Assembly: GCF_020283565.1 (NCBI RefSeq) | Contig: NC_060063.1 | Location: 22,684,777 to 22,748,776, forward strand | DNA from: Trifolium pratense | Taxonomy: Eukaryota; Streptophyta; Magnoliopsida; Fabales; Fabaceae | Length of the DNA: 64,000 bases | Direction of reading: 5' to 3' | Shown: positions 36,544-50,119 of the stretch, in pieces | Position numbering within the stretch: the stretch's first letter is position 1 | Layout: each line of letters starts with the position of its first letter | Position numbers and translations under genes: made by a program | Notes under the pieces: generated by a model | Databases searched by the model: none | What the model was told of the DNA's origin: nothing | What the model saw: the letters and a program-made list of their open reading frames with translations, nothing else

Positions 36544-36974
36544 GATGGAGTTTTAGGTAAGGGTTAGATCTAACGTGAGAGAAAGAAAATTTTGTTGGAG
36601 GTTTAGAGAGAGAAAAAAAGTGTAGGTTGTGAGAGTGAGAAGTGTGCAAGTGTATTGTGTAAGTTTTATTTAAATGCACACAGTTAACACAAAAATGGCA
36701 AATTTGGGAAGTTACGCTAATTGACAAAAAGTTGAATACTAAAAGTCATCATTAACCACCCACTACCTGACACACGTAGACCACGTGCAGAAATTTACTC
36801 GGTAACTGCTATTTCAATGGACAACTGTTCAATAGTGAATACTAAACGTTTTCCATTTAAATAGTTCAGAGCCTCTGAAATTTTTAAAATAAACTATCAG
36901 AGTTAAATACTTCAGAGCTTGTGTTTCAGATGTTCTGAATCATAAGTTCTGATGTACATAACCTTTTACACTTT

Positions 36975-38291
36975 TGAAATTCTGGTATAGCAGAACCAGA
37001 TGTTGTATAGAATATCGAGACATCTGGTCTGACATGAATAACACGGCAAGGCATATAACATTAAAACGGATACTAAGAAATAATGTTTTATCAGATGTTC
37101 CAACATTCAATTTAAAGAGAATGTCGTACTTAATGTTGGAACATCTTACGAAACATAATAAAATCAACAAGTAAATAAACTGCACAGGAAATTGTTAACC
37201 CAGTTCAGCCAACCTGCCTACTCTGGGGGATACCAATCCAGGAAGGAAATCCACTAATAGCTCTAGTCACTAAGACCTCCAGCAAACCCTTTGAATTTAC
37301 GTCTTACACTAAGACCTCCAGCAAACCCTCGGTTTACGTCTTACACTAAGACCTCCAGCAAATCCTAGGTTTACGCCTTATGACCTCGACACTACTCATG
37401 CAACTTCTGCCTAGGAACTCCTAGACATGAGATCCCATCTCACTTCCACACAGCCAACACAACCTGTGTTGTTCATATAATGTTGAATAAAATGTGGCGA
37501 CAATCACCGTGACATATTTTACTCTTGCTTAAAAGCTTCGAGTAAATCACACACAGTTAACTCCGTACTTCAAAGCTTAGGAGTAACCTTAAAACATTAC
37601 AACTCAATAAAACACAGTCCTACTCAAGTATTAAATCAATACGTGAGAGGCTCACAAACACTATCTCCTTGCTTAAAAGCTTCGGAGATATTAAATACTC
37701 TACTCATTACCTAAAGGTTTCTGAGTGAGGACATAGTGACCATCTCACAACCCGAGTGGTTCACTTACACCAACTCTCCTAGAGAGTGGCTTAAAGACAC
37801 GAAACCCTAAAGACTACATCATTGATGAACAATGGTTTCGGTTCCTAAAATCTTGGTCTTGAGTCTTCTTTATATAGACAGAGCTAGCACGCTCCTGATC
37901 ATCCAAGATAAGCTTCAGAACACAGCTGGTCTTTGAGTCACGTCCAGCTAAGCAAATCAGACCTTAATAAAAACTTTCCTAAAATGGTTGATCCTCTTTA
38001 GGAAATAAATAATGTGTTGAATCATTCCATTAAGTCTTGATAAGAACATATCTTCACTGATAACGTCTTGATCAGATCAAATCTTGATATACACGTTTGT
38101 AGAGTGGATTTCCATATATAGCAGATACGTGTAATAAATGCGCGAGATTTGGGCAATCTGACTGTCGTACCCAAACATGTTACAACATTTGGTCCAACAT
38201 CTTTTGTACCTAACATGTTGAAACATTTGGTCCAACATCTTGCTTGTATATTTGTTTTAGCAAAATGAGGCCAACACACAAATATCCAACA
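36975..38291 (-). repeat. 3' LTR of element C
   Basis: 1317 bp, ends TG..CA. It has a 15 bp perfect inverted repeat at 37093-37107 and 37132-37146 (AGATGTTCCAACATT and its complement). A cluster of CAACAT/ATGTTG motifs lies at about 38176-38245. Confidence 0.95.
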
Positions 38292-41200
38292 ATCTCCCCC
38301 TTTGGCAATTTTTGGCTAAAACAACTTCAGCCCATTAATTAGCACAGAGAGATTTAAAAACCATACAATCCTTCAAGTCAACGTGAGCACACAAATATGA
38401 AGGAAGGTAGAACATCTTCTATGTTACTTCCAAAAGATTTCCTCAAATGAAAATAACGCACAGGGTAAAGAAATAAACTTTACCATAAACCATCAGAGGC
38501 ATACACAGCAGCGGAATCATAACCAACTTAGCTTCATCCTTCAGTAGAGAGAAATAAACTCTCACAAGCATACTTGGGAAAAATAAATTCCTACATCAGC
38601 ATCAAGATGTTTCAACAATTTGTAGCGCATCATAACATCCATACATTAAGCACACATAGGCAAAGAACTTGATATTGCATTACTCCCCCTTAATATCAGA
38701 TCAGAGAAAAACATATTTTTGCTCCCCCTGAATACATCAGCTCATGCATCTCATCAGGCCATCAGAAAAACTGGTTCTTACTCCCCCTGAATTCATGCAT
38801 GTCACTGCACACACTACTACTTCTTCATAGACAGGCTAGACTAGCATGTCACAACATCAGATACAACATTATAAAGTAGCAGACAAACACAACATACTAC
38901 TCCCCCTTTTTAGCCACAAAATATGCCAAACAAAAACTTCATGCATTAAGAGCAATAGTAATGAACATCACAGAAATCCATAGTGCAGAATATCAGAGCA
39001 TAACAAATCCATAGTCTTGAAATAGCAGAAGCATTACATCACGTACCAACAAAAAAGGCAAATGTCCTCAACATTATGCTCCACATCATATAATCATCAG
39101 ATATCATACATCACATACTGCTACCGCACACAAAACACATCACAGATCATAACTCCTTAAGCAAACCACAAAGTAGCAGTTGGGAAGAGTAAATTCTCAC
39201 ATAGCGGAGAAAAATAAGTTCTCATGCATTCAGGATGTTCCAACATATGGCAGGACATCATCCGGAGCAAACAAATAGAGCTTTGCACAACAGAATAGTA
39301 ACTACTTACTGCATTATGCTACTTCCCCTCAAAATCAGAATCAGAGCAAAAATTAATTTTACTCCCTCCAAATACATTGACACATGCTTATCAGAATGAT
39401 CATCAGAAAACAATTCTTACTCCCCCTCAATTTTATCATCCATATCAGCACATAAGCATACAGCAACGCAGATTCAATACTACACCACTCAGATTAGCAG
39501 ATGTCTAAGCATCAGACACCACATCATATAGTAGAACACATCCAACCACTAAAAGAGCATGCATATGTTTCAACATCAGGTAGCACAACAGACATTAGCA
39601 GCAAAACATATCATGCCTACCAACTACTAAACTACTTCCCTTTTTAGTCAGAGGTTTAGACAAAATAGGGTCTTCATGCATTAATCAAAGAGTACAATAG
39701 TATAGATATCCAAGAACATAGTGCACAGAGCTACTACAAACGAAGACAACACCATGGGATACATACCTCATCAGATATAAATCAGCAGTGAAGTCATCAT
39801 CAAATAGCCTAAAACAGATCACACTTCATCAGCACAAAACTTTCAACATGATGACCAAGATGTTTCACCATCTAGTAGCACATCAGATAGCACAGGTTCC
39901 TCCGGTATGGTATCAGAGCATTGACAACAAAGATGTTTCAACACATAATAGCACAACACATAGCACATGTTAGCAAAGATGTTTCAACATATTTATCTAG
40001 CGTGGTATCAGAGCGAATATGAGCAATCACAAAATACGTCACATGTTAGCAAAGATGTTGCAACATATGGTAGCACAGCTTCTAGCACAGGTTCTTCCAG
40101 CATGGTATCAAAGCACGTGATCTTCCAATCAGGGCACGCAGCATCCATCTAACAGAAACTCCCCTTGTACACATGATCCCATCTTTGTGCAAAGGAAGCA
40201 CGATGAAAGGAAACATTGCCACAGAGAGCAACAAGCACATTCTGAGGGATCTTTTTCCCACCAGACTTTTTCTTTGAGGCAGAGGGTGTGATGTCTGGTA
40301 CATCCTCCTCAACATTATACTCAGAGTTACTTGAAGGTGCTTCCTTTCTGCTCAGACTCTATCTCTTCTTACTAGCAAGCACAATAACCTCATACATGTT
40401 CTTCAACCACTTCTTCACTAAGTGGCACAGTTTGATGCCTTTCTTTAGACTGAGAGACCCTTCTTCAACCTCAGTAGAATTCTCTTCATCAGACCCTGTT
40501 TCTTCATCAGATGAGTCAGATGGGTCAACAGATGTCCCAACATCTTTCACCACAGCAGTTTCTTGAACAGGTTAATAGTAACATCAGCCGTAGGTTGGTC
40601 CACAGATGTGTCAACGTCTGTCACAACATCCTTTTCAGGAACAGTTTGTTTTGATTTATCAACAACAGAACCAATATCATCTTTTGTCTGAGATACATCA
40701 GCAACAAGAACATCTATAATTGTGTTTGTGGAATCAACAACATTCACACCAGCAGAGATAATAATGTCAGGAGCTAGTAATACTTCTCATAGCTTCTTTC
40801 TCCTTTAAAGCACAAAGGGAGAAATAAACTCCCATATACAGAGGAAAATGAATTCTCACACATCAGAGAAAAATAAATTCTCAAAAATCAGATCAGGATG
40901 TGTAGACAACATGAGTGACATCATAGCATAACATATCTCATGAGAACATAAAGCTAGAGGTTTCAGAAGCAGATCTGAAACTGTCACATAATCACATTTA
41001 AGTATCACATATCTGAGCATTATCGCATCTGATCACAACACATCTGAACACGTATAGTACTTCTCAGCAGAATGCACATCCACACAAACAGTCATAGCAT
41101 GACCAGTTCTCTTTCAATCATACTTTGAGCAATAGCTTGGTCACGTGGAAGATCATCAAGATCAGTTTCTTCCACCACATTATAATCTTCAATACTCCAA

Positions 41201-44200
41201 ATCACAATCATGTTTGTGACTCTCAGAACCATATTAGCATCAGCTTGGGAATTATAGAACAGGTTTCAACAACACGAAAAGGTTGGTCCAAGATGTTTCA
41301 ACATCTGATGTGACATCAGACTCAGGTGAGGTTTCTTTGGGGGACACAACCACAACTTTAGTGGGGAATAACAAAGTGACAGAATCAACAACTTTGAAAG
41401 ATGACACATGAAAAAATTTCAAAAAAAATCATCAACAACCACAACATTCATACTAGACTGACCTATGGTTTTAAGAGATCTTGGTTTATCTAGAATTACA
41501 ATTTCAGAGACAGATCTCACAGATGTTTCAACACTACCCACAACATTTGAACTGACAAAAAAAAACCTTTAACAGATGTAACAACATTTGACTCAACATT
41601 ATGGGGTGACAACTGAATCAATGAGGTTATCAAAACGAGTTTGGTAGGTTTATTAACATCATCAACAAACATAGATAGGCTTTTCTAGGATCTTTTGAGA
41701 GATAAGATTAACCTGGATAATGGATTTAGAAATAGGTTTCCTAGATGATGCACATTTTGTTGACCAAGCAGAATAGAAGTAGATTCAGATGGATTCAAAG
41801 TATTCACAGACCTTTTATGCATTCCCTTCTGACACGAGGTTGATCACACTGTCCATTTCACTTCCTTGTTGATCTTACAGGAAACATGTCTCGAATAATG
41901 TTCTAACATTCAGTCAGACATTGTCGTCTTTTACTTGCATTTATCAACACATCTTCAAACATACTGTTTTCCACTTGATTCGAAGTGTTCTCCTTTCACT
42001 TAGACTTAGTGACCCATACCAAGACATATGAATATCACATTTGTGACATCTCTCAATAATGAAGACTCTTGGAAAGTCCTTCAAAAAAAATCTGTAGAGA
42101 AAAATAAATTCTCCCAGACTCAACCATTTAATCACTCGAGAGATATATAACTGATATAATTATTCAGCTTTACATGATTAGAATCAACCATGCCTTGTTA
42201 ATAATTTCATAATGTCACAGCATGTTGTCTGACATCATATTCTCATATGAGGCATAAGATCTCCACAAGCTTGTACAACACTCTAGGCAATATATATGTA
42301 CCAATGCAATCCACAGATAAACACATGACTCTACCTATCATAGATAATCAGGGCTCCAGCTGAAGATGAAAACTCGAGCACTAAATGAAAACATGCGAAA
42401 GACTTCATGATTTCATGTTGAAGGGCAACACCAACTCCCTCAGTAGAGTCGATTCTGAGTCAGATACTCTCACTTCTTGAGAATACATCCAAGCATTCTG
42501 ACCTCTTCAGTTAACAAGGACACATCTGATCAATGTCATAGCAGAACCACACTATGTATCATGACCTTTTGAATAGGCAGGATGTCATGCATACAAGGTG
42601 TAAAGTCACTCACAAAGTCCAAAACATCTTAGTTTGCTTAAAAGCTTGACTAAGATCCTGATTATCAACCCTTTTCTAGAGTGACTTGCAACAGAAGAAA
42701 ACCAAAGACAATTATCAAACCTCAGTATTTGACAATATTCTTCTGCCCTTACATTCACTAGTAGTTGTTGATACTAGTGGAATAAATAGTCATGCATTGC
42801 TAGAGCATACTATTAAAACAAGATCAGAACCTCCACATTCTGATTCATATAGTCAGAAACACGTCTTCTGACCACATAGCTTGAGCACTCCCATGCAAAG
42901 TCTCAGGCACCTTCCACAGAACAACCATCAGTAAATATGATGTTACAACATCATTTGGGACATCAGCTTCTGATTTTGGAACCCAATTACATTGGTCCAT
43001 AAATCATCATTCAAAAGGACTCATTGTGCATAGACATCCTTCAAGAAGCTCCCAATAGAGTACCATCAATGCAGATCATCCAGGTTTTTCAAAACACCTG
43101 AATACCATGAAGAGAAATATACTCTCCGAACAATAAAGTTCAGACTACATAATTGCACAGCTCTTCAGACAAATATATCAGTTTTATGCATAACTTCAAC
43201 AAAGGATATACATATACTTAGCTCCCATTAAAGTATTTATCTTTTGTCAGATAGGATTACCTTCTCACACAAGGTAGGACATTAGATCTGACATCATTCT
43301 TCTGCACATATATGGCACCAACAGATAACATCCACTCATGACAATTATTCTTACAAAAAGTCATTCCAGATTAGGTCAGTTGCTTGACCTTGTACTCCAC
43401 CCTGAGTAGAAGCAGCTTCCTTGGCTGAAGAAGCAGATGTTAGAGAAGATGTTTCAACATTAATTCTGACATCAATCTCAATCCCATCGGTTTCATCCTG
43501 AACTATGGTCTGAAGATACCATAGTAGTCCATAACTCTTCCAAGGGGACACAGGAGAATCAACCATCAGTAGTTGATCAACCTTCAATATCAAATCATCT
43601 ACACATGCAGGGACGTGCATATTTTACATCTCAAAAACTTCTTCTAATGTTCCAACCCCTTGTCTTACTTTGAGATGTTTGATGCCATTCTTCTGAACCT
43701 ATAGAGGAGATTCCCTCTAACAGGTATCTGGAACACTTTGATCCAACATAATATCAGGTACCACAGATGTGACAGTACTTAGCACAACATCAGTCTTAGA
43801 TGCCAAAGATGTACCAACATTCGACACAACATCATTTTCAGAGTAGATCCTTTGAGAGACTCATCAACAAACTCACTTGTAACCTTAGTGGAAGCATTAA
43901 ATACATCAGATGGATTTTCCTTGATTAGTGTGCACCAGACAATGGAGAGAGGGATGCAACATATACTTCCTTTCACTTCAACACAAGCATACATGTTGAA
44001 GGGAAGTAAAAACTTCGTCAATCTTAATTCAAAAGATATCTTTAATGCACAAGGTAAAGAATTAACTTCACCAAAAATACCAGAGAACCATAAGCCTTTG
44101 GTCCCAAAAAAAATAAATCCTCATTGTTTAATCATGCATTCATGCAACTAGATATTATCACAAGAATATAACATTCATGGTTAAAATATCATATAACACA

Positions 44201-45090
44201 TCAATACTGCACACAACTTCAACTACCACTTACTTGGATCAGACATGAACTAACCCAAGAGGTCAACCATATGTTGATCGTGTCCCAAGAAACTTATCTA
44301 AGACATGTTTCTAGCGTAGAACCCATCTCAGACACAGATGCCTCCTCTTCCAGGTCAGGAGAAGGTTCCAAACATATGTAACCAACACACACTTGTTTAG
44401 CACCCAAGCATCTGCCATGCCCTACTGTCATCCAACAAAATTCTGCAGAATCTGCTCTTCAGATGTTCCATCAGATGTTCCAACATCTGATAAGACATCA
44501 GTTCCCTTCTAACGGAACACACCAAGAAATCCTTTATCAAAGCCAATGGAGGTTAGCTTTTTAGAGTTAGAAGCAAAAATAAATTGCTCATAACTTCCCT
44601 CAGATTCCTATTCAACAAACTCATACATGAGTGCCTTTATGAGTGGACTTAAGATCACCCCCAAGTATCTTTGGCATCTCTAACAAGTTAATAAAAAAAA
44701 CTCTCCTTGAGCATCACCACACCAGGGCTTACATCATAGAACGGAGTGGTGCATCTTCAACAAACAAAACCACCAGGAGTTTTCCATCAGATATGTATGC
44801 AGCGGAATTCAAACCACAAAACTCCTCAACAAACTTCAGGCACACTAAAATAACACATGTTTGAAAATAAATCAAACCATACAGCAACTCATCACAAGAT
44901 CTACACGCCTGAACAACAAAAGATAGGTCTAATACACACCCTATCATGAATAGTCCATCCTCCACTTCTAGGGACCATTCAATCAATGTGAACTTCTCCA
45001 AGTTCAAACAAATTTTCAGTATTCCTTACTTGCCCATAACCAGAAAGTATCTTCCCAAAGATCTCATCCAGAAAACAGAACAGGATGCCT
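38292..45090 (-). other. Interior of element C, no polyprotein
   Basis: The part next to the 3' LTR carries a series of PPT-like AGGGGGAG motifs on - (38683-38690, 38722-38729, 38781-38788, 38900-38907, 39420-39427). The motif AGATGTTNCAACATCT and half-sites recur through the interior. Frames are short and broken everywhere. 40359-40553 and 40547-40747 (-) encode acidic Ser/Asp-rich segments related to Sirevirus 3' ORFs. Confidence 0.75.
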
Positions 45091-45102
45091 GCTCTGATAC
45101 CA
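45091..45102 (-). promoter_or_regulatory. Primer binding site of element C
   Basis: TGGTATCAGAGC on -, complementary to the 3' end of initiator Met-tRNA, 2 bp from the LTR. Confidence 0.9.
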
Positions 45103-45104
45103 AT

Positions 45105-46421
45105 TGAAATTCTGGTATAGCAGAACCAGATGTTGTATAGAATATCGAGACATCTGGTCTGACATGAATAACACGGCAAGGCATATAACATTAAAACGGA
45201 TACTAAGAAATAATGTTTTATCAGATGTTCCAACATTCAATTTAAAGAGAATGTCGTACTTAATGTTGGAACATCTTACGAAACATAATAAAATCAACAA
45301 GTAAATAAACTGCACAGGAAATTGTTAACCCAGTTCAGCCAACCTGCCTACTCTGGGGGATACCAATCCAGGAAGGAAATCCACTAATAGCTCTAGTCAC
45401 TAAGACCTCCAGCAAACCCTTTGAATTTACGTCTTACACTAAGACCTCCAGCAAACCCTCGGTTTACGTCTTACACTAAGACCTCCAGCAAATCCTAGGT
45501 TTACGCCTTATGACCTCGACACTACTCATGCAACTTCTGCCTAGGAACTCCTAGACATGAGATCCCATCTCACTTCCACACAGCCAACACAACCTGTGTT
45601 GTTCATATAATGTTGAATAAAATGTGGCGACAATCACCGTGACATATTTTACTCTTGCTTAAAAGCTTCGAGTAAATCACACACAGTTAACTCCGTACTT
45701 CAAAGCTTAGGAGTAACCTTAAAACATTACAACTCAATAAAACACAGTCCTACTCAAGTATTAAATCAATACGTGAGAGGCTCACAAACACTATCTCCTT
45801 GCTTAAAAGCTTCGGAGATATTAAATACTCTACTCATTACCTAAAGGTTTCTGAGTGAGGACATAGTGACCATCTCACAACCCGAGTGGTTCACTTACAC
45901 CAACTCTCCTAGAGAGTGGCTTAAAGACACGAAACCCTAAAGACTACATCATTGATGAACAATGGTTTCGGTTCCTAAAATCTTGGTCTTGAGTCTTCTT
46001 TATATAGACAGAGCTAGCACGCTCCTGATCATCCAAGATAAGCTTCAGAACACAGCTGGTCTTTGAGTCACGTCCAGCTAAGCAAATCAGACCTTAATAA
46101 AAACTTTCCTAAAATGGTTGATCCTCTTTAGGAAATAAATAATGTGTTGAATCATTCCATTAAGTCTTGATAAGAACATATCTTCACTGATAACGTCTTG
46201 ATCAGATCAAATCTTGATATACACGTTTGTAGAGTGGATTTCCATATATAGCAGATACGTGTAATAAATGCGCGAGATTTGGGCAATCTGACTGTCGTAC
46301 CCAAACATGTTACAACATTTGGTCCAACATCTTTTGTACCTAACATGTTGAAACATTTGGTCCAACATCTTGCTTGTATATTTGTTTTAGCAAAATGAGG
46401 CCAACACACAAATATCCAACA
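45105..46421 (-). repeat. 5' LTR of element C
   Basis: 1317 bp, matching 36975-38291 throughout as far as I could read. It is followed by the ACTTT target duplication at 46422. Confidence 0.95.
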
Positions 46422-46445
46422 ACTTTAATAGCCAAATAAAATTTT

Positions 46446-48187
46446 TCATTCAGAGATTGAAAACATGTTCAGATGTTTCTTTATAAAATCAAATCTTTCA
46501 ACATGTAAGGCTTTAGTAAATATGTCAGCCCATTGATTTTCAGTATCAACAAACTTAATATCTATAATGCCTCTCTGAACATAGTCTCTGATAAAATGGT
46601 GTTTGATTTCAATATGTTTGGCTCTAGAGTGTAGGATAGGATTTTTTGATAAATGAATGGCTGCAGTGTTATCACAATATAAAGGAATATTGTGACTGCT
46701 TACCTGATAATCTTCTAACTGATATTTTAACCAGAGTAGTTGTGTGCAACACTTAGCTGCTGAAATGTATTCTGCTTCTGCTGTAGACAAAGCTATAGTA
46801 GTTTGTCTCTTACTAGCCCAGGAGATAAGGTTTTCACCAACAAATTGACAATTGCCACTTGTGGATTTTCTTTCAATTTTATCTCCAGCATAGTCAGCAT
46901 CACATAATCCATTTAGCACATAATCATTGGATTTCTTATAGAGAAGTCCAAGATTAGCTGTTCCTTTCAGAAACCTAAAGATTCTCTTTACAGCAGTAAG
47001 ATGAGATTCTCTAGGATCTGACTGGAATCTTGCACATAAGCAAACACTGAATAAAATATCTGGCCTAGAGGCTGTCAGATAGAGTAAGGAACCAATCATA
47101 CCTCTGTAGACCTTTTGGTCTACTTTTCCTTCATCTTCTGACTTGCTCATGTTGGTAGTTGAATGCATAGGAGTGTTCATTATCTTGCAATCATCTAGGT
47201 TGAACTTCTTCAGAAGTTCCTTGGTGTATTTTGATTGATGAACATAAGTTCCTTCCTTCTTCTGATTAATTTGAATTCCCAGAAAGAACTTCAATTCTCC
47301 CATCATGCTCATTTCAAATTCATCCTGCATTATCTTAGAAAAATTCTTGCACAAGGAAGCATTAGTTGAACCAAAAATAATATCATCAACATAAATTTGA
47401 ATGATTAAAATGTCTTCTTTGGTTGTTTTTCTAAAGAGTGTGCAGTCAACCTTCCCTTTCTCAAAACCCTTTTCAAGAAGGAAATTACTAAGTCTATCAT
47501 ACCAAGCTCTTGGAGCTTGTTTCAGACCATACAGTGATTTCTTCAATTTGAAAACATGTTCTGGGTTTGAGACATCTTCAAAACCAGGAGGTTGCTTAAC
47601 ATACACTTCTTCAGAAATAAAACCATTTAAGAAAGCACTTTTAACATCCATCTGATATAAGGTTATTCCATGATTAACAGCATAAGATAGAAGTAACCTG
47701 ATTGCTTCAAGTCTAGCAACTGGTGCAAAGGTTTCAGTATAGTCAATCCCCTCTTGTGACTATAACCTTGTGCAACCAATCTAGCCTTGTTTCTTACCAC
47801 TTCACCTTGTTCATTCAGCTTGTTTCTGAATACCCATTTTGTTCCAATAATGTTCTTGTGTGAAGGTTTGGGCACTAGAGTCCATACATCATTTCTTTGA
47901 AATTGATTCAGCTCTTCTTGCATTGCCACTATCCAAGCATCATCTTTCAGAGCTTCATCAATCTTTGAAGGTTCCATCATTGAGATAAGACCAACTAACG
48001 ATTCCTCATTTCTCAGTTGAGATCTTGTCTTCCTTGGACTATCCTTGTTGCCTAAGATCAGTTCCTCTGGATGTGATGATTTGTATTTGAAAGTGTTTCT
48101 TGGGGGTTCATCATCTTCAGACTCATCAATAGCAGGTTCAGCAGTTGCTTCAGATCTTTGTTGTTCAGAGTCTGTAGGAGCTGTCAT
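46446..48187 (-). pseudogene. Element A pol, reverse transcriptase and RNase H part
   Basis: Two frames overlap in content. 48187-47663 encodes the linker and the start of the RT ([27 protein letters not shown]), then loses frame after QGYSHK. 47651-46446 resumes with [12 protein letters not shown], the catalytic YVDD region and a complete RNase H ([26 protein letters not shown]). The break near 47750-47660 is a small frameshift, not a deletion of the domain. The stop at 46448-46446 lies about 20 bp from the insertion site of element C. Confidence 0.9.
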
Positions 48188-48189
48188 GT

Positions 48190-49127
48190 TCAGAGGTTCT
48201 TCAGAGAATGGATGTTCTGAGTAGTTTGGAATATCTGAATACTGATCCTCTGATACCTATACTGATCCTCTGATACCTGAAATCTAGACAAACCTTCCAC
48301 AAGCTCTGACACTTGGTCAGGCTCTTTGTCATCAAACTTGACATGCATAGTTTCTTCCACAGTGTGTGTTTCAGAAATATACAGTCTGTATGCTTTTGAG
48401 CGTTCAGAATATCCTATAAAGATACCCTTATAACCTCTAGCATCAAATTTCTTTAGATGGACTTTGTTGTTTAAGATGTAACAAGTACATCCAAACTGAT
48501 GAAAATAAGAAATGTCAGGCTTTCTTCCTTTGAACAATTCATAAGCAGTTTTGTTCAATTTAGACCTGATATAGATTCTATTTTGAACATAACATGCTGT
48601 GTTTACAGCTTCTGCCCATAAATATTTTGCTACATTAGTTTCATGCATCATGGTTCTGGCCATTTCTTGCAGAGTTCTATTCTTCCTTTCTACAACCCCA
48701 TTTTGTTGAGGAGTTCTAGGAGAAGAGAATTCATGCAAGATGCCATATTTTTCACAAAAGTTTTCAAAAGGTTCATTTTCAAATTCTCCACCATGATCAC
48801 TTCTAACTTTTAAAATCGTGTAGCCTTTTTCATTTTGAATTTGTTTGCAGAAAACACTAAACTCATCATATGCTTCATCTTTTGTTCTTAGGAATTTTAC
48901 CCAAGTCCATCTACTGTAGTCATCAACAATTACTAATCCATAATTCTTTCCATTGATAGAGGCAGTGTTAACTGGCCCAAACAGATCAATGTGAAGAAGT
49001 TCCATTGGTAGAAACAATGTTCTTAGGTTTAAAAGATGATTTTGTAATTTTTCCTTTTTGACAAGAACCACAAAGTGTGTTTGAGTGATATTTGATTTTT
49101 GGTAAACCTCTGACAAGGTCAAGCTTG
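48190..49127 (-). pseudogene. Element A pol, integrase part (frameshifted)
   Basis: This continues the pol of A after the interruption by element B. The zinc-binding segment (NTLCGSCQKGKITKSSF) is in one frame. Near 49000-49020 the frame shifts and the catalytic core follows: HIDLFGPVN (Asp), VRSDHGGEF (Asp), [12 protein letters not shown] (Glu). All three acidic residues are present. The C-terminal part reads GYKGIFIGYS and runs to a stop at 48190, where another frameshift leads into the RT part. Confidence 0.88.
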
Positions 49128-49132
49128 CTAAG

Positions 49133-50119
49133 TGAAATCTGGCACGCAGTGAACACAATGCTGCACAAGATGCTATAACACACGTTGCAGCAAGACAGTC
49201 GCAGAACACAGTAAATAAATAAATAAATTGCAGAACAATAAATAAGACAGGAAATTGTTAACCCAGTTCAGTGCAACGTCACCTACTCTGGGGGATACCA
49301 ATCCAGGAATGAATCCACTATAATAGCTCTAGTTCAAAGCCCTCGACCAACACCCGGTACTTGACTTATCACCTAGACACTACCCGTGCAATCCTACCTA
49401 AGAACCTCTTAGATAATGAGACCCCGTCCCAAATTCCCTCTAACAACACATACCATGTTGCTGTCAATAATAACGATCAAGATGGAGACACTCTCCTAGA
49501 AACTAGACCACACTCTTGCTTAAAAGCTTATGAGTGAATCACACACACTAACTCCGTGCTTAAAAGCTTAGGAGCAGCTTACAATAAACAACACAAACAC
49601 AGTCCTAAACTTGCATCAGATTGACACAAGAAAGGCTGACAAAAAACACACAACCAAAACCTTAAAAAACGCACGCTTTATGAAAGACAAGGTTTTGAAT
49701 ACACGAGTTGTAAAGGCTTGAGGCTTCACATATTTATAGTCTTCAATTGTCTTGATGTCCAAGTTAGGTCTTCAGACTTGTACAGCTGTGAGAATTGCGG
49801 CCAAACCTAGATTAAAATTGAAAATATGTTTTGTGTTGTACCAAACAAAAAAAATCGAACAAAAATATAATATAATTATATTTTTGTTTTTAATAACTTT
49901 CCTTAGGCCGACTTGGACAATTCTTGTGCAGTAAGTCTCGTCTTGCATATACACACGTGCTGGAATTAATATTTGAAGCAAATCTTGAACGAGATTGACA
50001 GAAAAAATTCTGCACTTAAAACAGAGCATCAGGATGCTGTACGAGGATGCTGCAGCATCTTTGTCCAGCATCTGGCAAAGTTGGCTTTTACAAAATGTAG
50101 CCAAACACAAAACCCAACA
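49133..50119 (-). repeat. 3' LTR of element B
   Basis: 987 bp, TG..CA ends. It contains the perfect 14 bp palindrome GATGCTGCAGCATC at 50046-50059. Confidence 0.95.

Larger units (their letters stand above)
36975..46421 (-). mobile_element. Element C: non-autonomous Sirevirus-type retrotransposon inserted in A
   Basis: Two 1317 bp LTRs (36975-38291 and 45105-46421) look identical by eye. 5 bp target duplications ACTTT flank it at 36970-36974 and 46422-46426. The primer site (45091-45102) and polypurine tract (38292-38306) place the element on -. The 6.8 kb interior has no gag, protease, integrase or RT frame. Small frames on - at 40359-40747 look like remnants of a Sirevirus 3' ORF (acidic Ser/Glu region; VPEKD shared with the tail of element B). 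The LTR is clearly related to that of B. This fits a large retrotransposon derivative mobilised in trans by a relative. Confidence 0.9.

Noticed and set aside
38022..38279. 85-codon frame in the LTR of element C (also 46152-46409)
   Set aside because: Same reason: an LTR frame duplicated with the LTR, crossing palindromic repeats.
38292..42000. CRISPR-like appearance of recurring CAACATCTGG and CTCCCCCT motifs
   Set aside because: Spacing is irregular and the host is a plant. The motifs are PPT-like and palindromic signals of a retrotransposon.
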